Part shown: positions 34,203-45,100 of the stretch, piece by piece
How the letters are laid out: each line of letters starts with the position of its first letter
Position numbering within the stretch: the first letter of the stretch is position 1
NCBI RefSeq assembly: GCF_946479755.1
Contig: NZ_CAMLHC010000003.1
Span: forward strand, 124,001-188,000
Direction: 5' to 3'
DNA: 64,000 nt
From: an uncultured Chitinophaga sp.
Lineage (GTDB): Bacteria; Bacteroidota; Bacteroidia; Chitinophagales; Chitinophagaceae
Made by a program: the position numbers and the translations under genes
Notes under the pieces: generated by a model
Told to the model about the DNA's origin: nothing
The model's input: only the letters and a program-made list of their open reading frames with translations
Databases searched by the model: none

Positions 34203-35087
34203 ATGGAATTAGGAATACACAACTGGATGCGCTCCGAAACAATAGCCACCACCATCCGAAGGGTGTCTGCGCTTGGCTATACCCGGCTGGAAATTGCCGG
34301 TAATCCTGAACAATATGATACCAGGGAGATCGCAAAACTCATGAAGGACCATGGCCTGTCCTGCTGGGGTTCCGTTACCCTCATGCTGGGAGAACGCAAC
34401 CTGCTGGCCAGGGACGAAGCACAGCGCGCCAGGTCTGTACAATACGTGAAAGACGTAGTGAAAATGGTGAAGGAACTGGACGGTCATATGGTGTCCGTCG
34501 TACCCGGTACCGTCGGCAAAATCGTTCCCGACGGAAGACCGGAAGAAGAGTGGAAATGGGCTGTAGACGCCATGAAGGAAATCTATGACTACAGCGAAGC
34601 TTCCGGCATCCTGCTGGGCATAGAGCCTATCAACCGGTTCGAGACCTATTTCATCAACAGGGCTGAACAGGCGCTGGCCCTGGCAGCCGCCACCGGACCT
34701 AATTGCGGCGTATGTCTCGATACGTTCCATATGAACATGGAAGAAACGGATATGTTCGACGCCATCCGGAAAGCGAAAGGAAGACTGGTCGGTTTTCACG
34801 TGGCAGACAACAACCGCATGGCGCCAGGCATGGGACATCTCAACTGGGAGAAGATCGTCGCCACCTTAAAAGAAGTGGGATATGACGACGTGCTTTCGGT
34901 AGAATTCTGTTCCCCGCTGGACCGCACGCCGGCCAACCCGTATCCGGACTCTATCGATGAAAACCCGGAAAACCTTTCTCCCGAACAGGCGAAGTTTCTC
35001 ATCGACCACGGCAGCACCGCTGTCACTGAAGCGTTTTATACCATGCTGACCAGCCGGTCATTTAATACTTTATCAAAACTTATTTAG
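34203..35087 (+). CDS. Sugar phosphate isomerase/epimerase family TIM-barrel protein
   Basis: 294 residues of the AP endonuclease-2-like TIM barrel group. Metal ligands are visible as Glu in LLGIEPINRFETY, Asp and His in CLDTFHMNMEE, His in LVGFHVADNNR and Glu in VLSVEFCSPL, which is the Glu-Asp-His-Glu set of tagatose/allulose 3-epimerase relatives. It probably isomerises or epimerises a keto-sugar. First gene of a tight run (gap of 7 bases to the next). The substrate cannot be read from sequence. Confidence 0.88.
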   Translation: MELGIHNWMRSETIATTIRRVSALGYTRLEIAGNPEQYDTREIAKLMKDHGLSCWGSVTLMLGERNLLARDEAQRARSVQYVKDVVKMVKELDGHMVSVVPGTVGKIVPDGRPEEEWKWAVDAMKEIYDYSEASGILLGIEPINRFETYFINRAEQALALAAATGPNCGVCLDTFHMNMEETDMFDAIRKAKGRLVGFHVADNNRMAPGMGHLNWEKIVATLKEVGYDDVLSVEFCSPLDRTPANPYPDSIDENPENLSPEQAKFLIDHGSTAVTEAFYTMLTSRSFNTLSKLI

Positions 35088-35094
35088 AGAACTG

Positions 35095-36261
35095 ATGAAA
35101 ATAGCAAATGTAGAGGCATTTTGGCTGCGTTGTCCCGTTCCAAAAGAAAAACAACATACTTCAGACTACGGACTGCTGGCGAATTTTGACATGACGCTGG
35201 TGGTGATCACAACAGAAGACGGGCTGCAGGGATTCGGAGAAGCCAAGGCAGCAGTGGGATCTTCAGGGGTATGCGCCTCCATTGTGAACTGTATCGAAAA
35301 TGAACTGAAGCCGGCATTGATCGGTAAAAACGTAAAAGATATCACCCGCCTCTGGGAAGAAATGTATAACGGCACCCGTGACCACTACGCGCTGTCAAGA
35401 GGACGCAAGTTCCCGGTGCTCGGCAGGAGAGGGCTGACCGTTTCGGCCATGAGCGGTATCGATACCGCCTTATGGGACCTGAAAGGCAAAATGCTGAACG
35501 TACCCGTGATGGACCTGCTGGGCGGCGCCTGCCGCGATCACATGCCGGCATATGCCAGCGGCGGCTGGGCAGATGTAGACAACATCGGCGCACAACTGAA
35601 CGGCTATGTAGAGAAAGGTTTCGGCGGCGTAAAAATGCGTGTAGGCGTTATGGATAAAACCGTACGGAACAGCATCGAAAGAGTAAAAGCTGCCAGGGCC
35701 GCGCTGGGTCCCGACATCAAACTGATGACCGACGCACACGGCACCTTCAGCGTGCCGGAAGCCAAACAGTTTTGCCGCGGCGTACAGGACTGTAACCTCT
35801 ACTGGTTCGAAGAGCCTATCAGCCCGGACAACCGCAAAGGAACGGCGGAAGTGAGAGCTTCCACCCATATTCCTATCGCGGCCGGCGAAAGTGAATACAC
35901 CAGTTTCGATATCAACGAACTGCTCGATATCAGGGCCATCGATGTGGTACAGCCGGATGCGGCCATTATCGGCGGTATCTCAGAAGCAGTACGCGTAGCG
36001 CACCTGGCCAGCGTACATCAGCTGGAACTGGCGCCGCATTGCTGGGGATCTGCTTTCTCTTTCATGGCAGGACTGAATGTGGCGTTTGCATCACCTTCTG
36101 CGACCATCATCGAGTTCTCTCTCGGCGGAAATCCGATGATGTACGAACTGGTAAAAGAAAAAATTACCGTCACCAACGGTATGATCCCTGCGCCTGTGGC
36201 CCCCGGACTAGGCGTAAGCCCCGACTGGGATTTTGTACGGGAGTATCAACAAAAAGCATAG
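35095..36261 (+). CDS. Mandelate racemase/muconate lactonizing enzyme family (enolase superfamily)
   Basis: 388 residues. N-terminal lid (LANFDMTLVVITTEDGLQGFGEA) and a barrel with KMRVG in the KxK position, metal ligands in MTDAHGTF, FEEP and AAGES, and a catalytic His in APHCWGSAF. The K-x-R and D-x-H/His combination points to the mandelate racemase subgroup of sugar-acid dehydratases. It most likely dehydrates an aldonate or uronate in this pathway; exact substrate unknown. Cotranscribed with the isomerase and VOC genes. Confidence 0.9.
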   Translation: MKIANVEAFWLRCPVPKEKQHTSDYGLLANFDMTLVVITTEDGLQGFGEAKAAVGSSGVCASIVNCIENELKPALIGKNVKDITRLWEEMYNGTRDHYALSRGRKFPVLGRRGLTVSAMSGIDTALWDLKGKMLNVPVMDLLGGACRDHMPAYASGGWADVDNIGAQLNGYVEKGFGGVKMRVGVMDKTVRNSIERVKAARAALGPDIKLMTDAHGTFSVPEAKQFCRGVQDCNLYWFEEPISPDNRKGTAEVRASTHIPIAAGESEYTSFDINELLDIRAIDVVQPDAAIIGGISEAVRVAHLASVHQLELAPHCWGSAFSFMAGLNVAFASPSATIIEFSLGGNPMMYELVKEKITVTNGMIPAPVAPGLGVSPDWDFVREYQQKA

Positions 36262-36276
36262 TGAAAATAATGATAT

Positions 36277-36765
36277 ATGGCTAAAGCACTTAAAATTAAC
36301 CACGTTACGCTGATCGTAGATAATCTGGAAAAAGCCGGAGCCTTCTACCAGCACGAATTGGGCTTAGAGCCGCTTGCCGCCTTTAGGTTTGATTACCCGG
36401 TGATGTTCTTCAAATTCAATGATGAACAACAATTGCATATCTCCGAATGGGAGGACAAAACATCCTTCCGCGGTCATATCTGTGTACAGGTAGACGATTT
36501 CAACAGTATCTTCTTCCGCATGAAGGAACTGAATACGATTGACGTTCATCCCTGGGGTAAAGTACGGAAGCTGCCCGACGGCGCCATGCAGATGTTTGTC
36601 CGCGATCCGGCAGGCAACCTGGTGGAAATTTCCTCCCAGCCCGGTGCTGACATCGATCCCCGTATATTTACAGATGAACTGTATGAAGAAGGACTGTATG
36701 TCTCCAACAGAAATGATTTCAGAGGATACCGGTCTGACGACGCTACTTTATATCACGACAGATGA
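36277..36765 (+). CDS. VOC (glyoxalase/dioxygenase) superfamily protein
   Basis: 162 residues, paired beta-alpha-beta-beta-beta modules: INHVTLIVDNLEKAGAFYQHELGL at the start and DPAGNLVEISSQ at the end, with His9, His in LHISEW and Glu in NLVEI as metal-ligand candidates. VOC enzymes do isomerisation, epimerisation or ring chemistry on metal-bound substrates. Its stop overlaps the next start by four bases (ATGA). Confidence 0.87.
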   Translation: MAKALKINHVTLIVDNLEKAGAFYQHELGLEPLAAFRFDYPVMFFKFNDEQQLHISEWEDKTSFRGHICVQVDDFNSIFFRMKELNTIDVHPWGKVRKLPDGAMQMFVRDPAGNLVEISSQPGADIDPRIFTDELYEEGLYVSNRNDFRGYRSDDATLYHDR

Positions 36766-37712
36766 GAAAAAACGTATTACTGCTCGAGACAATTGCAGAT
36801 GAGGCATTGGCTGTCCTCCGGGAGCACGTGAACGTGTTCACGGGATACAACGAAGCTGATTTAAAGGAAGTATTAGACAGGGAGGATATCCATGCCATCA
36901 TTACCAGGGGAAAGGGGCAGATCAACGAACCGCTGATGGCCGCCTGTCCGCAGCTGCAGGTTGCTGCCCGCTGCGGTGTGGGGCTGGACAATGTGGACGT
37001 GGCAGCCGCTACCGCCAGGAAGGTAATGGTGATCAATGCACCGGGCAGCAATGCCGCTACGATAGCAGAACATACGCTGGCCCTGATGCTGATGCTCATG
37101 CGTAACATGTATGCATCTGTGGCGCAGGTAAAACAGGACAACTGGGCCTGGCGTAATCAATATGCGGGCGATGAGCTGAACGGTAAAACCCTCGGCATCC
37201 TGGGAATGGGGAATATCGGTAAACGGGTGGCCCGCCTCGGTGAAGCTTTTGGTATGGAAGTGCTGTACTGGAGCAAATCCGCCGCGGACGTGCCCTATCC
37301 GTTCCTTTCCATGGAGGAGGTATTGCAACGTTCAGACGTGGTGAGCCTGCATCTGCCTTTCAATAAAGAAACAGACCGGCTCCTGGGCGCTGCGCAACTG
37401 GCCTCCATGAAGCCCGGCGCCTTACTGGTCAATACCGCCAGAGGCGCGCTGGTAGATCATACCGTGCTGCTACAGGCCCTGAACGAAAAAAGGATAGGAG
37501 GGTACGCAGCAGACGTGCTGCCGGATGAACCGCCGGTACAGTCACGCGACCTGGTACATCATCCGCAGGTGATCGTTACGCCACATTCCGGCAGCCTTAC
37601 CGCCGCCACCTACCGGCAGATATGCCTGCTCACGGTTGGCAATGTGGTGGCCGCACTCACCGGGAACAACCCTGATCCTAACAGTATATTTAACCGGCAC
37701 GCGCTTCTGTAA
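36762..37712 (+). CDS. D-2-hydroxyacid dehydrogenase family protein
   Basis: 316 residues, NAD(P)-dependent. Cofactor motif GMGNIG in LGILGMGNIGKRVARLGEAF, catalytic Arg in NTARGALVD, Glu in DEPPV and His in VTPHSGSLT. The N-terminal half looks like phosphoglycerate dehydrogenase. It probably oxidises or reduces a 2-hydroxy/2-keto acid from the sugar-acid pathway. Translation is coupled to the preceding VOC gene by the 4-base overlap. Confidence 0.9.
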   Translation: MRKNVLLLETIADEALAVLREHVNVFTGYNEADLKEVLDREDIHAIITRGKGQINEPLMAACPQLQVAARCGVGLDNVDVAAATARKVMVINAPGSNAATIAEHTLALMLMLMRNMYASVAQVKQDNWAWRNQYAGDELNGKTLGILGMGNIGKRVARLGEAFGMEVLYWSKSAADVPYPFLSMEEVLQRSDVVSLHLPFNKETDRLLGAAQLASMKPGALLVNTARGALVDHTVLLQALNEKRIGGYAADVLPDEPPVQSRDLVHHPQVIVTPHSGSLTAATYRQICLLTVGNVVAALTGNNPDPNSIFNRHALL

Positions 37713-37735
37713 ACCGCCGCCATAAACGCTGTACA

Positions 37736-38608
37736 ATGAAAAAAATATTCCTTTGTTTATTACTCATCGCCGGTGTCAGCATCACCTGTACCGGTATCCT
37801 CTTCGCACAGTCCGCCAAAAAGGCTAAAAAGCCACTGGTAGTATTCGTGACCGGAGACCATGAGTACAGCAGTGAAGAAACCATGCCGCTGATAGCCGCT
37901 GCGCTGGAGAAAGACTATGGCATGAAAACCATCGTGCTCAAAGCATATCCGGATTATAACAGCGAAGAAAATATTCCCGGCCTCGAAGCCCTGAAAAAGG
38001 CCGACCTGGTGGTGTTCTACTTGCGCTGGCGGCTGCTGCCTCCTGAGCAACTGGCGCTGATAGAAGCTTACCTTAAAAGCGGTAAACCAGTGATGGGCTT
38101 CCGCACCACCACCCACGCATTCCATTTTCCGGAAGGTCATCCCAGCGAAAAATGGAACGCCTTCGGGGAGTTCGCACTCAACGCGCCTCCGGGCTGGGGC
38201 GGCGCCGCCAAACATACGCACTACGGACATGAAAGCAGCACCGATGTCAGCATCGTGCCCGAACAGGCGGCCAATCCCATCCTGACAGGCGTCGCCAAAA
38301 ACTTCCACGTCCGCTCCTGGCTGTACCGCGTACTTCCGGACTATCCCGTGAAAGGCTCCACCTGGCTGCTGACAGGCAAGGCGGTGAACCCGGACAAAGA
38401 AGCCATCGAAAATCCTGTGGCATGGACAGGCACCAACTCCTTCGGCGGTAAAGTGTTTATGACAACCATGGGCCATCCGGAAGACTTCAGACAGGAACCT
38501 TTCCAGCGACTGGTGATTAACGCCATCCATGATGAACTGGGACTGAAAGTGCCAAAGAAATGGAAAGGCAAAATAGATATCCGCGTGCCCTATCGCGTGG
38601 CCAAATAA
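37736..38608 (+). CDS. Secreted ThuA domain protein
   Basis: 290 residues with a signal peptide (through LFAQ). The ThuA fold is glutamine-amidotransferase-like: VFVTGDHEYSSEETMPLIAAAL, DLVVFYLRWRLLPPEQ, GFRTTTHAFHFPEGH and VFMTTMGHPEDF. In Bacteroidota and Planctomycetota ThuA proteins are repeatedly found next to PVC-type heme/dehydrogenase proteins, as here, and are thought to act in disaccharide or glycoside oxidation. The substrate is unknown. Confidence 0.88.
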   Translation: MKKIFLCLLLIAGVSITCTGILFAQSAKKAKKPLVVFVTGDHEYSSEETMPLIAAALEKDYGMKTIVLKAYPDYNSEENIPGLEALKKADLVVFYLRWRLLPPEQLALIEAYLKSGKPVMGFRTTTHAFHFPEGHPSEKWNAFGEFALNAPPGWGGAAKHTHYGHESSTDVSIVPEQAANPILTGVAKNFHVRSWLYRVLPDYPVKGSTWLLTGKAVNPDKEAIENPVAWTGTNSFGGKVFMTTMGHPEDFRQEPFQRLVINAIHDELGLKVPKKWKGKIDIRVPYRVAK

Positions 38609-38644
38609 GTACAACGTTTACTGATTCCCGTTAAAACTGATACG

Positions 38645-41600
38645 ATGTCCAGACTATTTAAAATCGGTATGTACGTACCGCTTGTGCCCCTGGTATTGGC
38701 GATTATGATACTGGATGCCTGTAAACCGAAGGGGCATGCCCCGCTGACGATCTCCCCGGGAGCCCATATCTCCCTGATCGGTAGCAACCTGGGGTCCAGA
38801 ATGGTCCACTATGACAATTTTGAAACAGCACTCTATCTCCGTTATCCCGACTATAACCTGGTCATCCGTAATATGTGCGACGGCGGTGAAACACCCGGCT
38901 TCCGTCCGCACTCCGGCAGAAACTCCCCCTGGGCTTTTCCCGGCGCCGAGAAATTTCGCCCGCAGCTGGCGAAAGAAGTGGAGAATATGGACAACCACAG
39001 CCAGGGATTTTTTGAAACACCCGACCAGTGGCTGACCCGCCTTAAAACTGATGTGATCGTCGCCTTCTTCGGCTACAGCGAATCTTTTGAAGGCAAAGCA
39101 GGCCTGGCTGACTACAAAGCGGAACTGGACGCCTTCATCAAATGGACGCTTAAACAAAAATACAACGGCCAGTCCGCGCCACAGCTGGCCCTCGTTTCAC
39201 CCATCGCTTTTGAAGATCTCTCTGATAAATACGACCTCCCCAATGGAAAACAGGAAAACGAAAACCTGGCATTGTACACGGAGGCTATGAAAGAAGTGGC
39301 CGCACAAAACAATATCCTGTTTGTAGATGCCTTTACACCATCCAAAAAATGGTATGCAGACACGAAAGAGCCGCTGACCATCGACGGCTCCCAGCTGAAC
39401 GAAGAAGGATACAGGAAGCTGGGCAACCTGCTGACAGCAACACTCTTCGGCGAAGCCCCCGCGAAAGCGGAAGCCAACAGGCAACTGGTATATGCTGCGG
39501 TAAAAGAGAAAAACTGGATGTGGCTCAACGACTATAAGATCCCCAACGGCGTGCATGTCTTTGGCCGCCGCTACGATCCCTACGGGCCCGACAACTATCC
39601 CGCAGAGATAGAGAAGATCCGCGAAATGACGACTGTCCGCGATTCTGCTATATGGCAGGCCGCATCCAAAGGAACGAAAATGGATATCACGGTGGCGGAT
39701 AAACGCACCAAGGTGCTGCCGGAAGTGAAGACCAACTACAACCCCGCTAAAAACGGCAGTCTGCGTTATTTAACCGGCGAAGAAGCAGTGGCTAAACTGA
39801 AAGTGCCGCCGGGGTATAAGGTAGAACTCTTTGCTTCGGAAGAACAGTTCCCCGACCTCGCCAAGCCCATGCAGATGTCTTTTGACAACAAAGGCCGTTT
39901 ATGGGTGGCCGTGATGCCGAGCTATCCCCACTATAAACCGGGAGACGCCAAGCCGGATGACAAGATCCTTATTTTTGAAGATACCGACAACGACGGTAAG
40001 GCCGATAAACAAACGGTCTTCGCCGACAGCCTTCACCTGCCTATCGGCTTTGAGATAGCACCGGAAGGCGTATATGTGGCACAGGGCACCAACCTGAAAT
40101 TGTATGTGGACACCAACGGTGACGACAAGGCGGATAAAGAGGAGATATTGCTCAGCGGGTTCGATGACCACGATACCCACCACAGCAGCCACGCTTTTAC
40201 GGTAGATGCCTCCGGGGCAATCTATTCCGGCGAAGGCGTTTTCCTGCACACGAACGTGGAGACCTCTTACGGTACGGTGAGGGGCACCAACGGTGGTTTC
40301 TACCGCTATGATCCGAAACGCCGGAAGTTGGAGCGCACGGCTCAACTGGAAATCCCTAATCCGTGGGGCATCGCTTTCGATGACTGGGGCCAGCCTTTCT
40401 TCGCGGAAACATCCAGTCCGGATGTACGCTGGATGCTGCCCGGTACCGTATTGCCCAAGTACGGGCAGCACACGCACAAATCGATACAGCTGGTAGAAGA
40501 TAAACACAAAGTACGGCCTACCTCCGGACTGGAATTTGTGTCCAGCCGGCATTTCCCGGACGAAGTACAGGGCGATTTCCTGATCAACAATACCATCGGT
40601 TTCCTCGGGACCAAAGAACACACCTTACAGGATGACGGTACGGGTTATAAAAGTCACCACCGCCAGGACCTGCTGGTGAGCGGCGATCCGAACTTCCGCC
40701 CGGTGGACCTGGAGTTTGCGCCTGACGGCTCTCTTTATGTCATCGACTGGCACAACATCCTGATCGGACACATGCAGCACAATGCGCGTGACCCCTTGCG
40801 TGACCACTCTCATGGAAGGATCTACCGCATCACTTATCCTTCACGGCCGCTGGTAAAACCCGCCCATATTGCCGGCGCCAGCATAGAGGAGCTGCTGGAA
40901 AACCTGAAGCTGCCGGAGTACCGTACCCGCTACCGCACCCGCCGCGAACTGAGAGGCCGCAATGCCTCGGAAGTACTGGCCAAACTGAAAACATGGGTGG
41001 CCAACCTCGATAAAAATGATCCTAAATACGATCATCACCTGCTGGAAGGACTTTGGGTAAGCTGGGGCATGGATAAGGTAGATCACGACCTGTTAAAACA
41101 GGTGTTAAAAGCGAAAGACTACCATGCCAGGGCTGCTGCCGTACAGGTAGTGCGTTATGTCGGCCACCAGATACCCGACCAGGCCGACCTGCTCATGCAG
41201 GCGGTGAAGGATGAAAACAGCCGGGTACGCCTGATGGGGATTGTTGCGGCCTCCTGGATCGGCAGGGAAAAAGGGCTGCCTATCCTGGCAGAGGCAAAGA
41301 AAATGCCGCTCGACGAATGGATGGTCCATGCGTATGATGCAGCGGTCGCCCACCTGAAAGGGGAGAACGTGAGCAATGAAGAAGAGGGGGGAAGCAATGC
41401 CAAACTCAAAGGCGCTGCACTGGCCTTGTTCAACCAGGGGAAACAGATCTATTCCATCGAAGGATACTGCAGAACATGCCATCAGCCGGATGGTAAGGGG
41501 CTGCCTGATTCCGGCTTCCCGCCGCTGGCCGGCTCCCAATGGGTGACTGGCAGCGAAGAACGCCTCATCAAACTGGTGATGAAAGGGATGCTGGGCCCCA

Positions 41601-41833
41601 TAGAAGTGAATAATAAAAAGTATACCGGGCAGGTACCGATGACACCCTTCGGTAACCTCCTGAAAGATGAAGAGATCGCAGCGGTGCTGACTTATGTACG
41701 CAACAGCTTCGGGAATACCGGCTCGGCCATCTCCCCCGAAAAAGTAAAACAGGTCAGGAAGCAGATAGAAAACAAAACGGATTTCTATTCTCCCGAACAG
41801 CTGTTAAAAGAACACCCGATGGAGAAAAAATGA
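38645..41833 (+). CDS. Multidomain lipoprotein: SGNH-like, PVC-type dehydrogenase, HEAT-like and cytochrome c domains
   Basis: 1062 residues. Lipobox LDAC (Cys26). Residues about 45-270 look like an SGNH hydrolase-type domain (HISLIGSNLGSRMVHYDNF). From about 385 to 735 is a PVC-type beta-propeller dehydrogenase domain (GYKVELFASEEQFPDLAKP, GRLWVAVMPSY, DNDGKADKQTVF, GDPNFRPVDLEFAPDGSL). Helical HEAT-like repeats follow (about 750-915), then a cytochrome c with CRTCH (Cys942, Cys945, His946). It should oxidise a sugar in the periplasm and pass electrons through heme c to the respiratory chain. Follows the ThuA gene directly. Confidence 0.86.
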   Translation: MSRLFKIGMYVPLVPLVLAIMILDACKPKGHAPLTISPGAHISLIGSNLGSRMVHYDNFETALYLRYPDYNLVIRNMCDGGETPGFRPHSGRNSPWAFPGAEKFRPQLAKEVENMDNHSQGFFETPDQWLTRLKTDVIVAFFGYSESFEGKAGLADYKAELDAFIKWTLKQKYNGQSAPQLALVSPIAFEDLSDKYDLPNGKQENENLALYTEAMKEVAAQNNILFVDAFTPSKKWYADTKEPLTIDGSQLNEEGYRKLGNLLTATLFGEAPAKAEANRQLVYAAVKEKNWMWLNDYKIPNGVHVFGRRYDPYGPDNYPAEIEKIREMTTVRDSAIWQAASKGTKMDITVADKRTKVLPEVKTNYNPAKNGSLRYLTGEEAVAKLKVPPGYKVELFASEEQFPDLAKPMQMSFDNKGRLWVAVMPSYPHYKPGDAKPDDKILIFEDTDNDGKADKQTVFADSLHLPIGFEIAPEGVYVAQGTNLKLYVDTNGDDKADKEEILLSGFDDHDTHHSSHAFTVDASGAIYSGEGVFLHTNVETSYGTVRGTNGGFYRYDPKRRKLERTAQLEIPNPWGIAFDDWGQPFFAETSSPDVRWMLPGTVLPKYGQHTHKSIQLVEDKHKVRPTSGLEFVSSRHFPDEVQGDFLINNTIGFLGTKEHTLQDDGTGYKSHHRQDLLVSGDPNFRPVDLEFAPDGSLYVIDWHNILIGHMQHNARDPLRDHSHGRIYRITYPSRPLVKPAHIAGASIEELLENLKLPEYRTRYRTRRELRGRNASEVLAKLKTWVANLDKNDPKYDHHLLEGLWVSWGMDKVDHDLLKQVLKAKDYHARAAAVQVVRYVGHQIPDQADLLMQAVKDENSRVRLMGIVAASWIGREKGLPILAEAKKMPLDEWMVHAYDAAVAHLKGENVSNEEEGGSNAKLKGAALALFNQGKQIYSIEGYCRTCHQPDGKGLPDSGFPPLAGSQWVTGSEERLIKLVMKGMLGPIEVNNKKYTGQVPMTPFGNLLKDEEIAAVLTYVRNSFGNTGSAISPEKVKQVRKQIENKTDFYSPEQLLKEHPMEKK

Positions 41834-42167
41834 TCTTCATAAAATAAATAGTAGCGGGCGCTGGAACAAGCGCCTGCTACATCACCCTTCTGTTAAATTA
41901 CTATTTCACTTAGCGAAAATATCACAAGGAACTATCGATTTGGATATTTAATATTGTTAGGAGTTCTAATTATTGAGTCGAAGTATATATTTATCAACCA
42001 GCAAAAAATACTGTAAACCAATCCATCCCCTTTTTATGTCTTCTTCTGAGGTCCGGTGCTGCTATCCGCCGGTACGGGCGGCTATTTTCCACCGCCTGGC
42101 TGTGTTTTAAATAAGCTGTTGGCACCCGGATGAGAATGTTCAAATTTAACCTGATAACTTTTTAACT
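41834..42167 (+). other. Intergenic region before the second susCD pair
   Basis: 334 bases without a gene. It begins with a hairpin (41851-41880) and is otherwise A+T-rich, including an AT-rich tract around 41940-41990. I see no TAnnTTTG match; TAACTTTT at about 42150-42157 is a near match and may be a -7 element for susC. Confidence 0.6.
41851..41880 (+). terminator. Hairpin after the PVC-type gene
   Basis: GTAGCGGGCGCT (41851-41862) pairs with AGCGCCTGCTAC (41869-41880) with one G-U pair and a 6-base loop. No T-run follows, so termination may be partial and the susCD genes may be read through. Confidence 0.5.
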
Positions 42168-45100
42168 ATGAGACAGTTTTCCACGGTGATTTTTAAAATG
42201 ATGGCATTGCGCCAGAAAATTATTTATGCCACTTTAGCCCTGCTGATAGGGATCGTCACGCAGACCCACGCTAATGCTGCCGCCCCGCTCATGGACGTAC
42301 GTGGCCGGGTGCTGGAAGAAAACGGTGTAGGCGTGCCCGGAGTGAGCATCAAAGTAAAGAATGCCGATAAGGCTACGACAACAGATGCCGACGGAAAGTT
42401 TATCCTGAAAGGTCTTTCTGACAATGCGGTACTGATTGTTTCTTATATAGGCTATACCACGCAGGAGGTGCCTGTTTCCGCAGACATGGTCATTCAGCTC
42501 GTTCCAAGTGTAAAAAAAATAGACGAGGTGGTGGTAGTAGGGTATGGTACCACTAAAAAATCAGATCTGACCGGCGCGGTTGGTACTGTAAAGTCAGAAG
42601 CGCTGCAGGAGCGGCCGGCATCGTCCTTAAACCAGAGCCTGTCCGGCCGTGTGACCGGCGTAAACGTGTCTTCCAATTCCGGCAGACCAGGTGGCAGGGC
42701 TAATATCCGTATCCGTGGCGCCAGCTCACTGAGTGTATCCAACAATCCGCTGTATGTAATAGATGGTGTGATACTGAACCCCGTAGACCTGCGGAACGGC
42801 AGCACGCCCATCGATTATATCAACCCTAACGACATCGCCTCCATTGAGGTGCTGAAAGATGCCTCTTCCACTGCCATCTATGGCGCCCGTGGCGCCAATG
42901 GTGTGATCCTCGTGACCACCAAAAGAGGCAATGCAGGCGGCGGCCGGCTGACTTACGACCCGGATTTCAGCATCGGCGTATTACCCCGCAAGCTGGAGCT
43001 GCTGAACGCTAAAGAGTTTTTGGCCGTAGAAGACCAGGCGTATGCCAACGCTAAAAAATATGATCCCACAGGATGGGCTACCGGTACCAAGTATACCGAT
43101 CCTAAAACAAAACGCACCAATCCCTTATTGTTCGATTCACAGGGAAACCCGCTCTACGACACCGACTGGCAGGATGAAACTTTCCAGAAAGCATTTACCC
43201 AGAACCATCAGCTGGGCTTCACCGATGGGGATGAAAAGAAAAGCTTCGGCGCTTTCCTGAACTATCGCACGCAGGAAGGACTGGCGCGTGGTTCCTGGCA
43301 GGACAGGTATGCCGGCCGCATCGTGTTTGACAGCAAAATCAAAGACTGGCTGAAAGTGGGCGGTACCCTGAACTACACCGACCAGCGTGAAAAACAGGTA
43401 GATCAGCTGGATGGCGGCGGTATCACCATGATGCGCCAGGTGCTGGAAGCGCTGCCGATCATCCCCGTAAAATATGCAGACGGCTCCTGGGCCAGCAACC
43501 GCGACTATCCCGGGATGGAAGGCGGCGACAACCCGCTGCGTGTTTCTGCCGACAGGGTATCTATTCTCCATACACAAACCTTCCTGGGCAACATGTACGC
43601 CAACATCCACCTGGCAGAAGGACTGGAACTGAGATCTACCCTTGGCGTGAATATCATCAATCAACGGGAAGATTATTTTGCGGCAAAAGGCATGCAGTAT
43701 ATCTCAGATAACGGCGACGCCTCCATCAACAACAATCGGTATAACTCCTGGCAGTTCGAAAACTATCTTACCTATAACAGGGAGTTTGCCAAAATACATT
43801 CCGTCAATGCGATGGCCGGCGTGTCCTGGCAACATATCGATCGTTTCGAGAACCAGGCCACCACACAGGGGTTCACCGATTCGTACTTTAAGTATAACAA
43901 CCTCGGCGCAGGGTCCAGCCCGCAGCCGCCTTATTCCCTCGCTACGGCCAACGGACTGAATTCCTTCTTTGGCCGCGTCAATTATGGCCTTCGTAACAAA
44001 TACCTGGTCACTTTTACCGGCCGTATGGACGGCTCTTCCAAATTCGGGCGCGACAACCAGTTTGCTTTCTTCCCTTCCGCAGCACTCGCCTGGAGGGTAA
44101 CGGAAGAGAACTTCATGAAGAGCGTTCCTGTTATTTCCAATTTGAAACTCCGCACCAGCTACGGTGCCACCGGTAACTCCGAGATCCCGGCCTACAGGGC
44201 TTTGGCAGGTCTGGGTAACTATACCGTGATTTTTGACGGCGCCCGTAACTCCGGCGTAGGCATAGATCGTATCGCCAACCCCGGTCTGCGTTGGGAGAAA
44301 ACAAAGCAGGTCGATTTCGGGATGGAGCTGGGCTTGTTTGCCAACAGGGTGAATTTCGAGGTAGACCTGTACCGCAGAAGAGTAGACGGTATGCTGCTGG
44401 ACGCACCTTTGCCCTATACCACCGGCCGCGACAGGATTTTCTCCAACGTAGGTAGTATGGAAAATAAAGGGATCGAACTTGGTCTTAATACTGTCAACAT
44501 TAAGACGGATAATTTCTCCTGGAACACCACCTTCAACATCTCCATCAACAAAAACAAAGTACTGGCTTTAGCGAACGGCGATATCCTTTCCGGCAACGGC
44601 ATCATCAGGGTAGGAGAGCCGGTGGGCTCTTTCTTCGGAAGAGTACATCTGGGCACGTGGGGCACCAAAGAAGCTGCGGAAGCGGCGAACTACGGAAAGT
44701 TGCCCGGCGACGTGAAGTTTAAAGACATCAATAACGACGGCTCCATCAACGACCTGGACAGGGTGATCATCGGCAAAGGTATCCCGGACGGCTTTGGTAC
44801 TTTCCTGAATACTTTCCAGTACAAGTCATGGTCCCTGACGGTAGACCTGCAGTTCATGTACGGCAACGATGTGCTGGACAGGAGCATCCACTCCGCTGAA
44901 GACAGGCAGGGCATTGCCAACAGTTACAAGACAGTACTGAATGCGTGGACAGAAAACAACCAGAATACGCCGATAGCCCAGCTGCGCCCGATCAATGCCG
45001 GTTACGATACTTACAACGACAGCCATAAGGTAACCGACGGATCGTTTATCCGTGGCCGTAACCTGCTGCTGGGATATGTGTTCCCTGCGAAAACGGTGTC

